Source: JAJDTQ01 sp965204235
GTDB taxonomy: Bacteria; Desulfobacterota; Binatia; UBA9968; JAJDTQ01
NCBI GenBank assembly: GCA_965204235.1
Contig: OZ241979.1
Location: 868,001-932,000, forward strand
DNA: 64,000 nt
Reading direction: 5' to 3'
The position numbers were made by a program, and so were the translations under genes. Under the pieces are notes generated by a model. The model made no database searches. It saw nothing but the letters and a program-made list of their open reading frames with translations, and had not been told where the DNA came from. Shown in pieces: positions 33,385 through 42,327 of this stretch. The first letter of the stretch is position 1. Every line of letters begins with the position of its first letter.

Positions 33385-34553
33385 CCCGCTTCCCTCCCCA
33401 GGATCAGCGCCGACTGGCACACGGTGTTGCCGCCGTGGCCGGTGACGAGGGCGATGTCGCAGTCCGCGACCTGGCGGTCGGGGGTGTGCTCGCGGCGGAC
33501 CTGCCGAGCGCCTTCGAGGACCTGGAGCATGCCTTCGATATGCCCTTCGGACAGTTGCCCGCCCGAGGTGTTGGTGGGCAGCGCGCCGCCGAGCTCCAGC
33601 GCGCCGGAGGCCGCGAACGGCCCCCCTTCCCCCTTGGCGCAGAAGCCGTAGTCCTCGAGTTGCAGCAACACCATGTGGGTGAAGCAGTCGTAGATCTGGG
33701 CCGTGTCCACGTCCCCGGGACCGATGCCGGCCATGCGGTAGGCCGCCTCCCCCGCTTCCCTGGCCCCGGTGGTGATCATGTTGTCGTCGGCGTACCAGCC
33801 GCTCAGTCGGTTGCCGAAGCCGAACCCCAGGACGTAGGCGGGGGGCTGCCGGAGGTCCCGGGCCCGTTCCGCGCTGGTCACCGCCACCGCGCCCGCGCCG
33901 TCGATGAAGACGCTGCAATCGTAGAGGCACAGGGGGTCCACGATGAGCCGGGCGTTCAGGTACTCGTCCAGGGTCAGAGGCTTCTGCATGAACGCCAGGG
34001 GGTTCCTGCGGGCGTGGTTGCGGAACGCCACCGCAATGGCGCCGAGTTGCGCCTTGGTGGTGCCGAAGCGCTCCATGTGGCGCCGGGCCGCGACGGCGTA
34101 GTTCACCGGGGCGCCGAACTGGCCGAACTCGGAGCCGAACTCCGAGTAGGTGCGAGGCCGGGAGGCCACCGCCTGTTTGGCCTCGGCGTCACGGTGGGTG
34201 CGCGACCAGGTGTCGCGGCCGTAGCCCACCACCACGGTACGGCAGACGCCGGCTTCGATGGCCATGCAGGCCATGGCCACGGCCATGGCCTGGCTCGCGC
34301 CGCCGTTGGCGGTGGAGGTGCTGAAGGTCACGTCGAGCCCCAGGGCCTCTCCCACCCGCTGGTGGTGGCAGTACACGTCGTCCGGCCCCCGGGTGATGAG
34401 GCCGTCCACGTCTTCCTTCCTCAGGCCGGCGTCCTCGATGGCGTTCCTGGCCGCCACCGCGAAGAGCCCGATGGGGCCAAGCTCCGGCGCCTTGCCCAGG
34501 GGGCTCTGGCCCACCCCGACGATGGCGTACTTGCCGCTCAGGTTCGTGCTCAT
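33381..34553 (-). CDS. Thiolase family protein (SCP-x/acetyl-CoA acetyltransferase-like)
   Basis: 390 aa. KYAIVGVGQSPLGKAPELGP opens as in non-condensing thiolase-like lipid-transfer proteins; TFSTSTANGGASQAMAVAMA covers the usual active-site Cys position but here no Cys is obvious in that loop, and the C-terminal VTGHGGNTVCQSALILGR contains HGG and a Cys. These subunits work with DUF35 partners, for example in retro-aldol steroid side-chain cleavage or thiolysis. ATG 34553 follows AGGAGG. It lies in a presumed beta-oxidation set with enoyl-CoA hydratase and acyl-CoA ligase upstream. Confidence 0.85.
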   Translation of the reverse strand: MSTNLSGKYAIVGVGQSPLGKAPELGPIGLFAVAARNAIEDAGLRKEDVDGLITRGPDDVYCHHQRVGEALGLDVTFSTSTANGGASQAMAVAMACMAIEAGVCRTVVVGYGRDTWSRTHRDAEAKQAVASRPRTYSEFGSEFGQFGAPVNYAVAARRHMERFGTTKAQLGAIAVAFRNHARRNPLAFMQKPLTLDEYLNARLIVDPLCLYDCSVFIDGAGAVAVTSAERARDLRQPPAYVLGFGFGNRLSGWYADDNMITTGAREAGEAAYRMAGIGPGDVDTAQIYDCFTHMVLLQLEDYGFCAKGEGGPFAASGALELGGALPTNTSGGQLSEGHIEGMLQVLEGARQVRREHTPDRQVADCDIALVTGHGGNTVCQSALILGREAG

Positions 34554-34618
34554 CTTTCCTCCTGCGTTCCATGGGCCGGACCGCGGCCGACGCGGACCGC
34601 CCGGCCGCCGCGGCCCGC

Positions 34619-35419
34619 TTACCGCCCCTTCCACACCGCGGGGCGCTTCTCGGCGAAAGCGCGCGAGCCCTCCTTCTGGTCCTCGGTGGTGGAGAGGGCG
34701 AGGCCCAACTCGCTCTCGAGCTTCAGCCCCTGCTCCAGGGGAAGCTGGCAACCCCTGGTAATGGCCTCCTTGATGGCGATGACGGACAAGGGCGCGCCGA
34801 GGCAGATCCTGGCCGCGATCTCCCGGGCCGCGTCCATGTACCCGTCCACCGGCGCCACCCTGTTCACGAGGCCGATGCGCAGGGCTTCCTCCGCGCCCAC
34901 GGCCTCACCCGTGAGACAGAGCTCCAGGGCCTTGGCCATGCCCACGAGCCGCGGCAGGCGCTGGGTGCCGCCGCCGCCCCCCAAGCGGCCCCGCCGGACC
35001 TCGAACATCCCGAGCCTGGCGTCCTCCGCGGCCACGCGGATATCGCAGGCCAGGGCGAGCTCCAGGCCGCCGCCCACCGCATAGCCCCGGATCGCCGCGA
35101 TGGTGGGCTTCTCCAGCGCGGCCACCGCCCGGTTCTGGGAGTGGACGCTCGGCCGGTTGCGCTCGCGCCGCTTGTCGAAGAAGGTCGCGTCGTCCGCTTC
35201 CCTCGCCCGCTCCTTCAAGTCGAGCCCGGTGGAGAAGGCCCGCTCCCCCGCGCCGGTGAGGATGCACACCCACACGTCCGGGTCCGCGGATACCTTCCCG
35301 CACGCGTCCACGAGCTCGTCCCGGGCCCGGTAGCTGATGGCGTTCATCGCCTCCGGGCGGTTGAGGGTGATGGTGGCCACGTGGCCGGCCACTTCATACA
35401 GCAGGTTCTCGTAGCTCAT
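34619..35419 (-). CDS. Enoyl-CoA hydratase/isomerase family protein
   Basis: 266 aa, crotonase fold. The oxyanion-hole segments are INAISYRARDELVD/FSTGLDLKERA and AIRGYAVGGGLELALACDIR, with the downstream EVRRGRLGGGGGTQRLPRLVG. In classical hydratases two Glu residues act; the equivalents here look partly changed (MFEVRRGRLGGG), so hydratase, isomerase or hydrolase activity are all possible. GGGAGG precedes ATG 35419, which lies 26 bp inside the end of the acyl-CoA synthetase gene, indicating co-translation. Confidence 0.88.
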   Translation of the reverse strand: MSYENLLYEVAGHVATITLNRPEAMNAISYRARDELVDACGKVSADPDVWVCILTGAGERAFSTGLDLKERAREADDATFFDKRRERNRPSVHSQNRAVAALEKPTIAAIRGYAVGGGLELALACDIRVAAEDARLGMFEVRRGRLGGGGGTQRLPRLVGMAKALELCLTGEAVGAEEALRIGLVNRVAPVDGYMDAAREIAARICLGAPLSVIAIKEAITRGCQLPLEQGLKLESELGLALSTTEDQKEGSRAFAEKRPAVWKGR

Positions 35420-37574
35420 GGGGTCCTCCCTGCTCCGCGAGATCCGGCAAGGTGATGAGCGCGTCCGCCACCACCACGCCGCAGCCCTCGGGACGCACCA
35501 TCACCGGGTTCATCTCGACGGCGCTGCACCGGCCCGCGTTCCGCACCACGAAGTCGCCGAAGCGCACCACGCACCGGACCAGGGCGTCCAGGTCCCGCCG
35601 CGGTCCGCCGCGCACGCCTTCGAGCAGGGCGGCGCCGCGCAACTCCGCCAGCATCTCGCGCACGTCCGCCTCGCCCAGCGGCGGCAGCCGGAAGGCCGCG
35701 TCCCCGAACACCTCCACGTATATCCCGCCCAGGCCCAGCATCACCAGCGGCCCGAACTGGACGTCGTGGGCCATGCCGACGATGACCTCCAGCCCGTCCG
35801 GCACCATCTCCTGGACCAGCACCCCGTCGATGCGCGCGTCCGGGCAGGCCCCGGCGACGCCTTCGACCATGCGGACGAACGCCTCCTCCACTTCTCTTGC
35901 GGTCCGGGCGCCGAGATGGACGCCGCCCACGTCGGACTTGTGCGGGACCTGCGGCGACTGGACCTTGAGGACCACCGGAAAGCCCAGGTCCGCGGCAATG
36001 GCCGCGGCCCGTTCCGGGGTCTCGGCCAACCCCTCCCGGGTCACCGGCAGGCCCGCGCGCGCCAGCGCCCGCTTGCTCTCGTACTCGGTGAGGGCGCCAG
36101 CGCCTTCGGGCGGCCGGAAGTCCACCGACGTCCCGGGAACCCGGGAAGGCTCCCCCCGGCGGAGGAAGGCCGCGTAGTCCACGAGCCTGCGCACCGCCTT
36201 CATGCCTCGGGCCACGTCTTCCAGCATGGGGACGCCGGTCTCGCCGGAGAACGCCCGGCAGTCGCCGGTGAGGCCGTTGGAAGCCAGCGACAGCACGAAC
36301 AGGGGCTTGGCCGCGGTGCGGGCGCACGCGGCCACCTGGTCCAGCAGCTTCCGCTGGGCCGGCGCGCCGGTGCGCTTGACGCTCAGGGCCAAGCCCACGA
36401 GGTCGATGCCGTCGTCCCCGAGCAGGGTATCGAGCACCGCGGTGAGGTTGTCGCCCTGCTCGATCCGCGGCATCCCCACGGTGTCGATGGGGTTGTGGAA
36501 CGGACGGTCCGTGACCCCGAGAATCTCCCGGAGCCTCGCGTGGGCGGCCGCGGACAGGTCCGGGCACTCCAGGCCCGCGGCGGCGTTGACGTCGCTGATG
36601 AGCGCGGTGGCCCCGCCGGAGATGGTGAGGAACGCCGCCCTCCCTCCCGCGGGGAGGCGCGCGTGGAGGAACAGGCCCGCGGTCTCCACCAACTCGTCGA
36701 TGCTGTCCACCGGCGCCGCGCCGGTCTCGCGAAACAGCGCCGCGTAGGCTTCCTGCCGCCCGGCCAGGGTGCCGGTGTGGGCCACCGTGGCCCTCCGCCC
36801 GGACTCGGTGCGGCCGAGCTTCAGCACCACCACGGGCTTCTTCCGGCCCGCCGACGCCAGCACCCGGCGCAGCTTGGCGCCGTCCCCGGCCCCTTCCATG
36901 ATGCAGGCGATGACCCGGGTCTCGGGGTCGTCGGCCAAGTATTCGACGTAGTCGGCCATCTCCACCACCGCCTCGTTGCCGCTGGAGATGATGTAGTTGA
37001 ACCCGACGCCCCGGCTGGCCCCCAACTCGGTGACCGCGTTGGTCAACCCGCCGCTCTGGGAGACCAGCGACACCCCGCCCGGGACCGCGTCCCGGGGAAT
37101 CGAGAAATAGGAGTTGGCGAACCCGTACCGCAGGCTCGCCACCCCCATGCAGCAAGGCCCGGTGACGGCCATGCCGCCCTTGGCCGCCAAGCGCCGGAGT
37201 TCGCGCTGCCGCCGGCGGCCCGGGGCGGTATCGCCGTCGGAGAACCCCTCGGCCACCACGATGCCCGAAGGCGCCCCCGCCGCCACCGCCTCTTCCACCA
37301 CGCGCAGCACCTGGGACGCGGGCAAGGCCACCACCACGCAGTCCGGCGCTTCGGGGAGCCGGTCGAGGGACGGGTAGCACTTCCGGCCCCGGACTTCCGC
37401 ATGGTTGGGGTTCACCGGATAGACCGCTCCCCGGAAACCCGAGGCGAGGACGTTCCCCAGGATCCTCCCGCCGGTGCTCGCCCTGGGCGACGCGCCCACC
37501 ACCGCCACCGACCTCGGCCGGAGCAGCGCCCGGAGGTTGGCCCGGGAGACCGTTGTCCCTTGAGAGTCGGTCAC
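35394..37574 (-). CDS. Acyl-CoA synthetase, NDP-forming (acetate-CoA ligase family)
   Basis: 726 aa, full length for the fused alpha-beta type. The CoA-binding domain is LLRPRSVAVVGASPRASTGG; the phosphohistidine is in RRATVAHTGTLAGRQEAY (about 268); the ATP-grasp domain from about 500 carries TEYESKRALARAGLPVTREG and FPVVLKVQSPQVPHKSDVGG. It converts a carboxylate plus CoA and ATP to acyl-CoA, ADP and phosphate through a phosphoenzyme. The start is a GTG at 37574. The 234-bp upstream gap shows no gene. Confidence 0.9.
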   Translation of the reverse strand: MTDSQGTTVSRANLRALLRPRSVAVVGASPRASTGGRILGNVLASGFRGAVYPVNPNHAEVRGRKCYPSLDRLPEAPDCVVVALPASQVLRVVEEAVAAGAPSGIVVAEGFSDGDTAPGRRRQRELRRLAAKGGMAVTGPCCMGVASLRYGFANSYFSIPRDAVPGGVSLVSQSGGLTNAVTELGASRGVGFNYIISSGNEAVVEMADYVEYLADDPETRVIACIMEGAGDGAKLRRVLASAGRKKPVVVLKLGRTESGRRATVAHTGTLAGRQEAYAALFRETGAAPVDSIDELVETAGLFLHARLPAGGRAAFLTISGGATALISDVNAAAGLECPDLSAAAHARLREILGVTDRPFHNPIDTVGMPRIEQGDNLTAVLDTLLGDDGIDLVGLALSVKRTGAPAQRKLLDQVAACARTAAKPLFVLSLASNGLTGDCRAFSGETGVPMLEDVARGMKAVRRLVDYAAFLRRGEPSRVPGTSVDFRPPEGAGALTEYESKRALARAGLPVTREGLAETPERAAAIAADLGFPVVLKVQSPQVPHKSDVGGVHLGARTAREVEEAFVRMVEGVAGACPDARIDGVLVQEMVPDGLEVIVGMAHDVQFGPLVMLGLGGIYVEVFGDAAFRLPPLGEADVREMLAELRGAALLEGVRGGPRRDLDALVRCVVRFGDFVVRNAGRCSAVEMNPVMVRPEGCGVVVADALITLPDLAEQGGPHELREPAV

Positions 37575-37808
37575 TTACACGCTTCCCGGCCCCGACCGGG
37601 CGAGGCGGCCCCGTCCACCGGAATCGGCGTCCCGTCCGCAACTATCCGAATTTCTCGAAGAAAGCGTTGCCCAACCATTGGGCTATCCGTTGGATCACGG
37701 ATGAACAGGGACCGTTGCCGGTGCTTTCCGGCGTTATCGACAGACTTTTCCACAGCAAGTGTTACCAAATTGACACCCCTCCTCGACGGTCGCGCCATCC
37801 CTCGACCG

Positions 37809-38879
37809 CTACCGGACGGTGGGGACGCCGGGGTCCCCGGGCTCGTGGCCGTCCCGGTCCCGCACGTGGTCGTACTGTCGGGCGAACCAGCGCATGTATT
37901 CGCTGTAGGTGACCGGCTCGTAGCGGGGGGGATTGGCCGGTCCCTGGCAGGTGGGCAGGCACGCCATGGGGAAGTCGTGGGCGGCGTCGAAGAAGAACGG
38001 GACGGCGTAGCGGTCCCGGCCGGCGTTCCGGTTCACCACCCGGTGGGGCGTGGACAGGAACCGGTGGTTGGTCCACCGGCGCAGCATGTCCCCGGAGTTC
38101 ACCAGGAACGCGCCGGGCGCCGCGGGCGCCTCCACCCATCGGCCCGAGGGCATGCGGATGGACAAGCCGGGCAATTCCGACTGCGGCAGCATGGTGAGGA
38201 AGCTCGAGTCCGTGTGCGGCGCAAGCCCGTACTGGTCGGCGCCGCCCTGCTCCGCGGGCGGGTAATGGGACATGCGCAGGGTGTACTGGGGCTCGGCGAA
38301 GGCCTCCCGGAAGTAGTCCGGGTCGAGGTCCAGGGCCGCGGCGTAGAGCGGCAGCATGCGCTTGCAGAGCCGCTCCATGGCGTCCAGGTAGGCCGTCACG
38401 GTCTCCCGGAAACCCGGCAGCGCGCGGGCTTCCGGCCACTGGTTGGCGCAACGGTAGCGCACGCCGGCCACCACGTCCGGATGGTCGGGGGGAAGGTCCC
38501 GCTTGAGGAACAACGCCTCCACGAAGTTGGGCCGGGTGGCCTTCTCCACCCGGGAGCTCCGGGACACGTATCCGTTCACCGGCATGTATCCCACGTTGTG
38601 CTCGTTGCCCCGGATCTCCATCTTCTCCGAAAGCGGGAGCGCGTGGAAACGGGCGCACTGGACGAACACGTCGTCCACCAGTCCCCGGGGCACGCCGTGG
38701 CCGTACAGGAAATAGAAACCCACCTGCTCCAGGGCGCGGCGCAGCCCCGGGGCCGTCCGCTCCAGGGCGCCGGGAGCGCCGGCCAGGAAATCGGCCGCGT
38801 CCAGGACGGGGATGCCGTTCTCCGCGGCGGCGTCGTCGAAGGGGACGGGACCCGGTACGGGCTCGGACATGGCGTTCAT
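37809..38879 (-). CDS. Isopenicillin N synthase-like Fe(II)/2-oxoglutarate oxygenase
   Basis: 356 aa. The iron facial triad is seen in GLAPHTDSSFLTMLPQ (HxD, near 230) and the distal His in LSTPHRVVNRNAGRDRYAVP, followed by the Arg that binds the 2-oxoglutarate carboxylate. The N-terminal IPVLDAADF and GFYFLYGHGVPRGLVD belong to the DIOX_N domain. Family members hydroxylate, desaturate or cyclise small molecules. ATG 38879 overlaps the upstream stop as ATGA. Substrate unknown; it is one of several non-haem iron enzymes in the window. Confidence 0.9.
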   Translation of the reverse strand: MNAMSEPVPGPVPFDDAAAENGIPVLDAADFLAGAPGALERTAPGLRRALEQVGFYFLYGHGVPRGLVDDVFVQCARFHALPLSEKMEIRGNEHNVGYMPVNGYVSRSSRVEKATRPNFVEALFLKRDLPPDHPDVVAGVRYRCANQWPEARALPGFRETVTAYLDAMERLCKRMLPLYAAALDLDPDYFREAFAEPQYTLRMSHYPPAEQGGADQYGLAPHTDSSFLTMLPQSELPGLSIRMPSGRWVEAPAAPGAFLVNSGDMLRRWTNHRFLSTPHRVVNRNAGRDRYAVPFFFDAAHDFPMACLPTCQGPANPPRYEPVTYSEYMRWFARQYDHVRDRDGHEPGDPGVPTVR

Positions 38880-39430
38880 CCCGCGGGCAGGATCGGCATG
38901 CCTTCGGGCGCAGGGATCTCGAAGGCGTTGAGCGAGCACGCGAGGCCCACGTACGCGCCGACGATGCCGGTAAGCTCCGCCAGCCTCCGGTCCCCGAGAC
39001 GTTCCCGCAGCGCCCGGAAGGTGGGCTCGGTCACCCGGCGCGGCGGCCGGAGGAGCTCCTGGACGTACCGGACCAGCGGCGCTTCGTCAGGGTCGAGGCC
39101 CTCGGGCGCCCTGCCGTCGCGGATGGCGGCCACCGCCTCCTCCCGTACTCCGGCGTCGAGGGCGTGGCCCGAGTGGGCGGCCCACTCGTACACGCAGTCC
39201 ATCTCCCGGGCCACCGTGCAGATGACGAGCTCCTTCTCCTTGCGGGGAAAGTCCGAGGTATGCAGCGAATACCCCACCAGGTGGGCCGTGCGCGCCGCCA
39301 AGTCCGGGCAGTGGAGCAGGTTGGCGTAAGGCGCGCCGATCCGTTTCCGGCTGGCCATGATGGCGTCGTAGTGCCGCCGCTGGTCTTCGGGAACGTCGTC
39401 CCGTCTCGTGAGCTCCGGTATGCGGGGCAT
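38876..39430 (-). CDS. Carboxymuconolactone decarboxylase/AhpD-like protein
   Basis: 184 aa, all-helical. The family segment ELVICTVAREMDCVYEWAAHSG (about 67-88) has a Cys and the conserved Glu-His arrangement but not the CxxC of true AhpD, so peroxidase-type redox cycling is doubtful and a carboxymuconolactone decarboxylase-like or other role is likelier. It is coupled by ATGA to the IPNS-like oxygenase, suggesting consecutive steps. An 18-bp direct repeat lies upstream. Confidence 0.82.
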   Translation of the reverse strand: MPRIPELTRRDDVPEDQRRHYDAIMASRKRIGAPYANLLHCPDLAARTAHLVGYSLHTSDFPRKEKELVICTVAREMDCVYEWAAHSGHALDAGVREEAVAAIRDGRAPEGLDPDEAPLVRYVQELLRPPRRVTEPTFRALRERLGDRRLAELTGIVGAYVGLACSLNAFEIPAPEGMPILPAG

Positions 39431-39519
39431 CCTCCCTCCCTTCCCCTTGCGCGGGAGTCGGCCGGCGCGCGCCCGGCCGAGCGGCCGCCGGCGGCTTCAC
39501 GGCCGCCGCGAGACCCCGG

Positions 39520-39598
39520 CCTCGCAACGCGCGCGGACCCCGCGGCCACCATGGGCTTCGGGTTTGTTGGCACGAACCCGCCTCGCAACGCGCGCGGA
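39520..39598. repeat. 18-bp direct repeat pair
   Basis: CCTCGCAACGCGCGCGGA occurs at 39520-39537 and 39581-39598, each followed by a cccgc-like tail, 61 bp apart, in the gap between the AhpD-like and amidase genes. No gene lies in this gap. Confidence 0.75.
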
Positions 39599-39615
39599 TC
39601 CCGCCTGTGGCCGCG

Positions 39616-41091
39616 TCAGAGCGCCGGCGCCGCGGCCGGCGGCCGGCGGTGGCGGGTGGCCTGCTCGTAGGCGTAGGCGAACCGGATCATGCGGCCGTCG
39701 TCGTAGGGCCGTCCCAGGAACGTGATCCCCCCGGGAAGGCCGTCCCGGGTAAAGCCCGCGGGGATCGCCACCGACGATACGAACACCAGGAAGGTGTTGA
39801 TATGGGGCACCCCCTTCATGTTGACGAACGGCGGCCGGACGCCGTCGCGGATGAGGGTGGGCTGGTGCTCCACCGACTTGTGCACGATGGCGTCCAGCCG
39901 GTGGTCGGCCATGACCTGCAACAGGTTGCCCATCAGCGCCTCCCGGGCGAGCAGGTACTCGTAATGCTTCCCGGGGTCGGCGGGCGCCTGCCACCGGTTC
40001 CGGGCGTTGTGGTGGACCTTGGCGAAATCCGGGGAGGCCATGGCTTCCCGGCGCGACTCGAAGGGGCGCTTGGCGCTCCTGCCGAAATACCGCCGGAAGG
40101 ACTCCTCGCCGCTGGTGGGGCTCGACGCCCGTTTGGCGAGCAACTCGTCGAGCCGGGGTATCGCCACCGGGTCCACCACCTCGGCGCCGCAGGACCGGAG
40201 GTCCGCCACCGCCCGGTCGAACACCTCGGTGACCTGCCGGAAGTCGTCGGTGTCCGGCTCCGCCATGTAACCCATGGGCTCGCGCAGGACCCCCAGGCGC
40301 GCGCCGCGCAGACCCTCGGCATCCAGCAGGTCCGCGTAGCTCGGGGGCGTACGGCCGACGCCCCGGGCCGTCACCGGATCCTCCGGGTCGTAGCCCACCA
40401 TCACGTCCAGCAACCGCGCCATGTCGCCCACCGTGCGCGCCATGGGCCCCAGGGAGCCGGTCACGTCGGGCCAGCCGTCATAGACCCCGCCGCGGCTCAC
40501 CAGCCCCGGGGTCGGACGCATGCCGGCGACGCAGTTCCAGGTGGAGGGCCGGCGTATGGAGGCGTAGCCCTCCTGGCCCACGGCCACCGCGGCCAGGTTG
40601 GCCGACACCGCGCCTCCGCTGCCGCCGGAGGACCCTCCCACCGTGCGCTCCACGTCGTAGGGGTTGCGGCTGGAGCCGAACAGGGAGCCGTGGGTGTCGC
40701 CCCCGCCCAGCTCGCCCAAGGTGGCCTTGGCCAGGATGACGGCGCCCGCTTCCTTGAGCTTCTCCGCCACGAAACAGTCGCGGTCCGGGTAGTAGTCCTC
40801 GAACAGCACGCTGCCCAGGGTCGTGGGCATCCCCTTGACGTCCCCCTGGTCCTTGAACACCACCGGAATGCCGTGGAGCGGACCCGTGCGGGGCGAAGCG
40901 CCGAGCCGGTCGGCCTCCTCCAGGGCGTTGGGGTTGACGGTGATGATGCAGTTGAGGGCCGGTCCCTTCCGGTCGTAAGCCTCGATCCGGTCCAGGTACG
41001 CCTGCACCAGCTCCCGCGGGGTCAACCGCCCCGACTCGAAGGCTTGGTGGACCGCGTCGATAGTCGTTTCCACCACGTCGAAAGTGCTCAT
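39616..41091 (-). CDS. Amidase signature family protein
   Basis: 491 aa. The Ser-cisSer-Lys triad is visible: Lys in GIPVVFKDQGDVKG (about 82), and the glycine/serine block TVGGSSGGSGGAVSANLAAV (about 153-172) holds the cis-Ser and nucleophilic Ser. GQEGYASIRRPSTWNCVAGMR follows as usual (GTDTGGSIR in many members is GQEGYASIR here). The enzyme hydrolyses an amide or ester; members include GatA and nitrile-pathway amidases, but no GatB or GatC partner is adjacent, so a metabolic role is likelier. ATG 41091 is the conserved start. It ends with a Pro/Ala-rich tail. Confidence 0.88.
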   Translation of the reverse strand: MSTFDVVETTIDAVHQAFESGRLTPRELVQAYLDRIEAYDRKGPALNCIITVNPNALEEADRLGASPRTGPLHGIPVVFKDQGDVKGMPTTLGSVLFEDYYPDRDCFVAEKLKEAGAVILAKATLGELGGGDTHGSLFGSSRNPYDVERTVGGSSGGSGGAVSANLAAVAVGQEGYASIRRPSTWNCVAGMRPTPGLVSRGGVYDGWPDVTGSLGPMARTVGDMARLLDVMVGYDPEDPVTARGVGRTPPSYADLLDAEGLRGARLGVLREPMGYMAEPDTDDFRQVTEVFDRAVADLRSCGAEVVDPVAIPRLDELLAKRASSPTSGEESFRRYFGRSAKRPFESRREAMASPDFAKVHHNARNRWQAPADPGKHYEYLLAREALMGNLLQVMADHRLDAIVHKSVEHQPTLIRDGVRPPFVNMKGVPHINTFLVFVSSVAIPAGFTRDGLPGGITFLGRPYDDGRMIRFAYAYEQATRHRRPPAAAPAL

Positions 41092-41283
41092 CTGCGTCTC
41101 CTTCGTTGGGATACCGGCAACCGCGGTCTCCAACCCCCTTCGCCCCGCCGTACCCCCCTCCCTGTCCCTCCCCCTCAAGGGGGGAGGGGACGCTCGATCG
41201 TGCGCCGTGCGTTGACCAACTCTCTCCCGTCCGATGGAGAGGGCGCAGGATGAGCGTGTCCCTTCCAACGGCGAAGGGGTCCG

Positions 41284-42120
41284 CTAGAAGAACGCCAGCG
41301 TGCGCATCTCGATGCTCTCCCGGGGCGGGGCGCCGGGGGGCGTGTCCGGGTCGTCGAAGGCGCAGTGCAGGGTCCACCGGGCGCGTCCGTCCCGTTCCGA
41401 CTCGAAGGTCTTGAACACCACCGCCTCATGGCGCTGCATGTGCGGGAAATAGTACCAGCGGTGCTCCGGGTTGTAGGTGTAGTGATAGACCTCCCCGCGC
41501 CGGTCGGGATAGATGCGCGCGCTCGGCACCGCCCCTTCCATGCCGGTGCTCCGGGCGTCGGCAATGGCCAGGGGCTCCCGCGTCACCGGGCGGTTGATGG
41601 GCCGCCACGTCTGCACCACCGCGAACCGCCCCCTGAGCAACTCCTCGGCCTCCTCCGGCAGGATGTCGCGGACCCGCTGGGGCCCCGACCATTCCGTGTA
41701 GTCGTTGTGGGCGCTGCGCACCGGGCCGCTGATCCGCTGCCGTTCCCGGGTGGCCTCGTCGCCCGAGCGGAGGGTGTGGTCGAAGACCACCACGCGCTTC
41801 GCGCCGGAGGTCTCCTTCACCAGCTCCTCGGTCTCCCCGTAATAGACCGTGCGCACCTCGTCCTCGTCGTAGAAGTCCTTCATCCGGGTGTCGTGGCGCA
41901 CGAGGACGAACCCCTCGCGCTCCAGGGACAACTCGTCGGCCAGCGGGCGCGCGTTGCGGATCTTCATGGCGTGGCCCCGGTACTTGCCCTTGCGCTTCCG
42001 GTCGGCCTCCGACTGGCTCATGCCGCCGTAGCTCTCGGGCGCCTCGCTCGTTTCCGCGAGGTAGTTGAGCACGCCTTCGATGAATTCCCGCGGCGCTGCC
42101 GCCGCTTCTGGTCTCGCCAT
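41284..42120 (-). CDS. CmcJ/NvfI family oxidoreductase, paralogue 2
   Basis: 278 aa, closely similar in plan to the gene at 11.4-12.2 kb: FVLVRHDTRMKDFYDEDEV, VVVFDHTLRSGDE, HNDYTEWSGPQRV, YNPEHRWYYFPHMQRHEAVV and RESIEMRTLAFF at the end. As for paralogue 1, a non-haem iron/2-oxoglutarate or related oxidoreductase role is inferred from CmcJ. The start at 42120 (MARPEAAAAP) parallels MARQEIPETP in paralogue 1. It lies upstream of the amidase gene and downstream of an amidohydrolase gene, all on the same strand. Confidence 0.8.
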   Translation of the reverse strand: MARPEAAAAPREFIEGVLNYLAETSEAPESYGGMSQSEADRKRKGKYRGHAMKIRNARPLADELSLEREGFVLVRHDTRMKDFYDEDEVRTVYYGETEELVKETSGAKRVVVFDHTLRSGDEATRERQRISGPVRSAHNDYTEWSGPQRVRDILPEEAEELLRGRFAVVQTWRPINRPVTREPLAIADARSTGMEGAVPSARIYPDRRGEVYHYTYNPEHRWYYFPHMQRHEAVVFKTFESERDGRARWTLHCAFDDPDTPPGAPPRESIEMRTLAFF

Positions 42121-42327
42121 GATGGCCCTCCTTCGGGTTGGGGAAACCGGTCCCGCCCACGGTGACGCCCATGAACGCTTCGGGCCTCGTCCCGGCGCCC
42201 TCCCCGGGACCGGAGACCGGTAGGATTCCGGTTCCGGAAACGACGCCCCGAGCTTCGAGCGGGGCCGCGGGTCCCCGCCCGCAACCTGCCGCAAGCGGAC
42301 GAAAGCCGCCGAGGGGCGGCTTTCGAG

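Noticed and set aside
37728..37765. DnaA-box-like TTTTCCACA as a replication origin
   Set aside because: Only a single box, with no AT-rich unwinding region and no dnaA or dnaN nearby.
35418..39329. Plus-strand open frame of 1,303 codons
   Set aside because: It is antisense to well-recognised genes and typical of GC-rich third positions.
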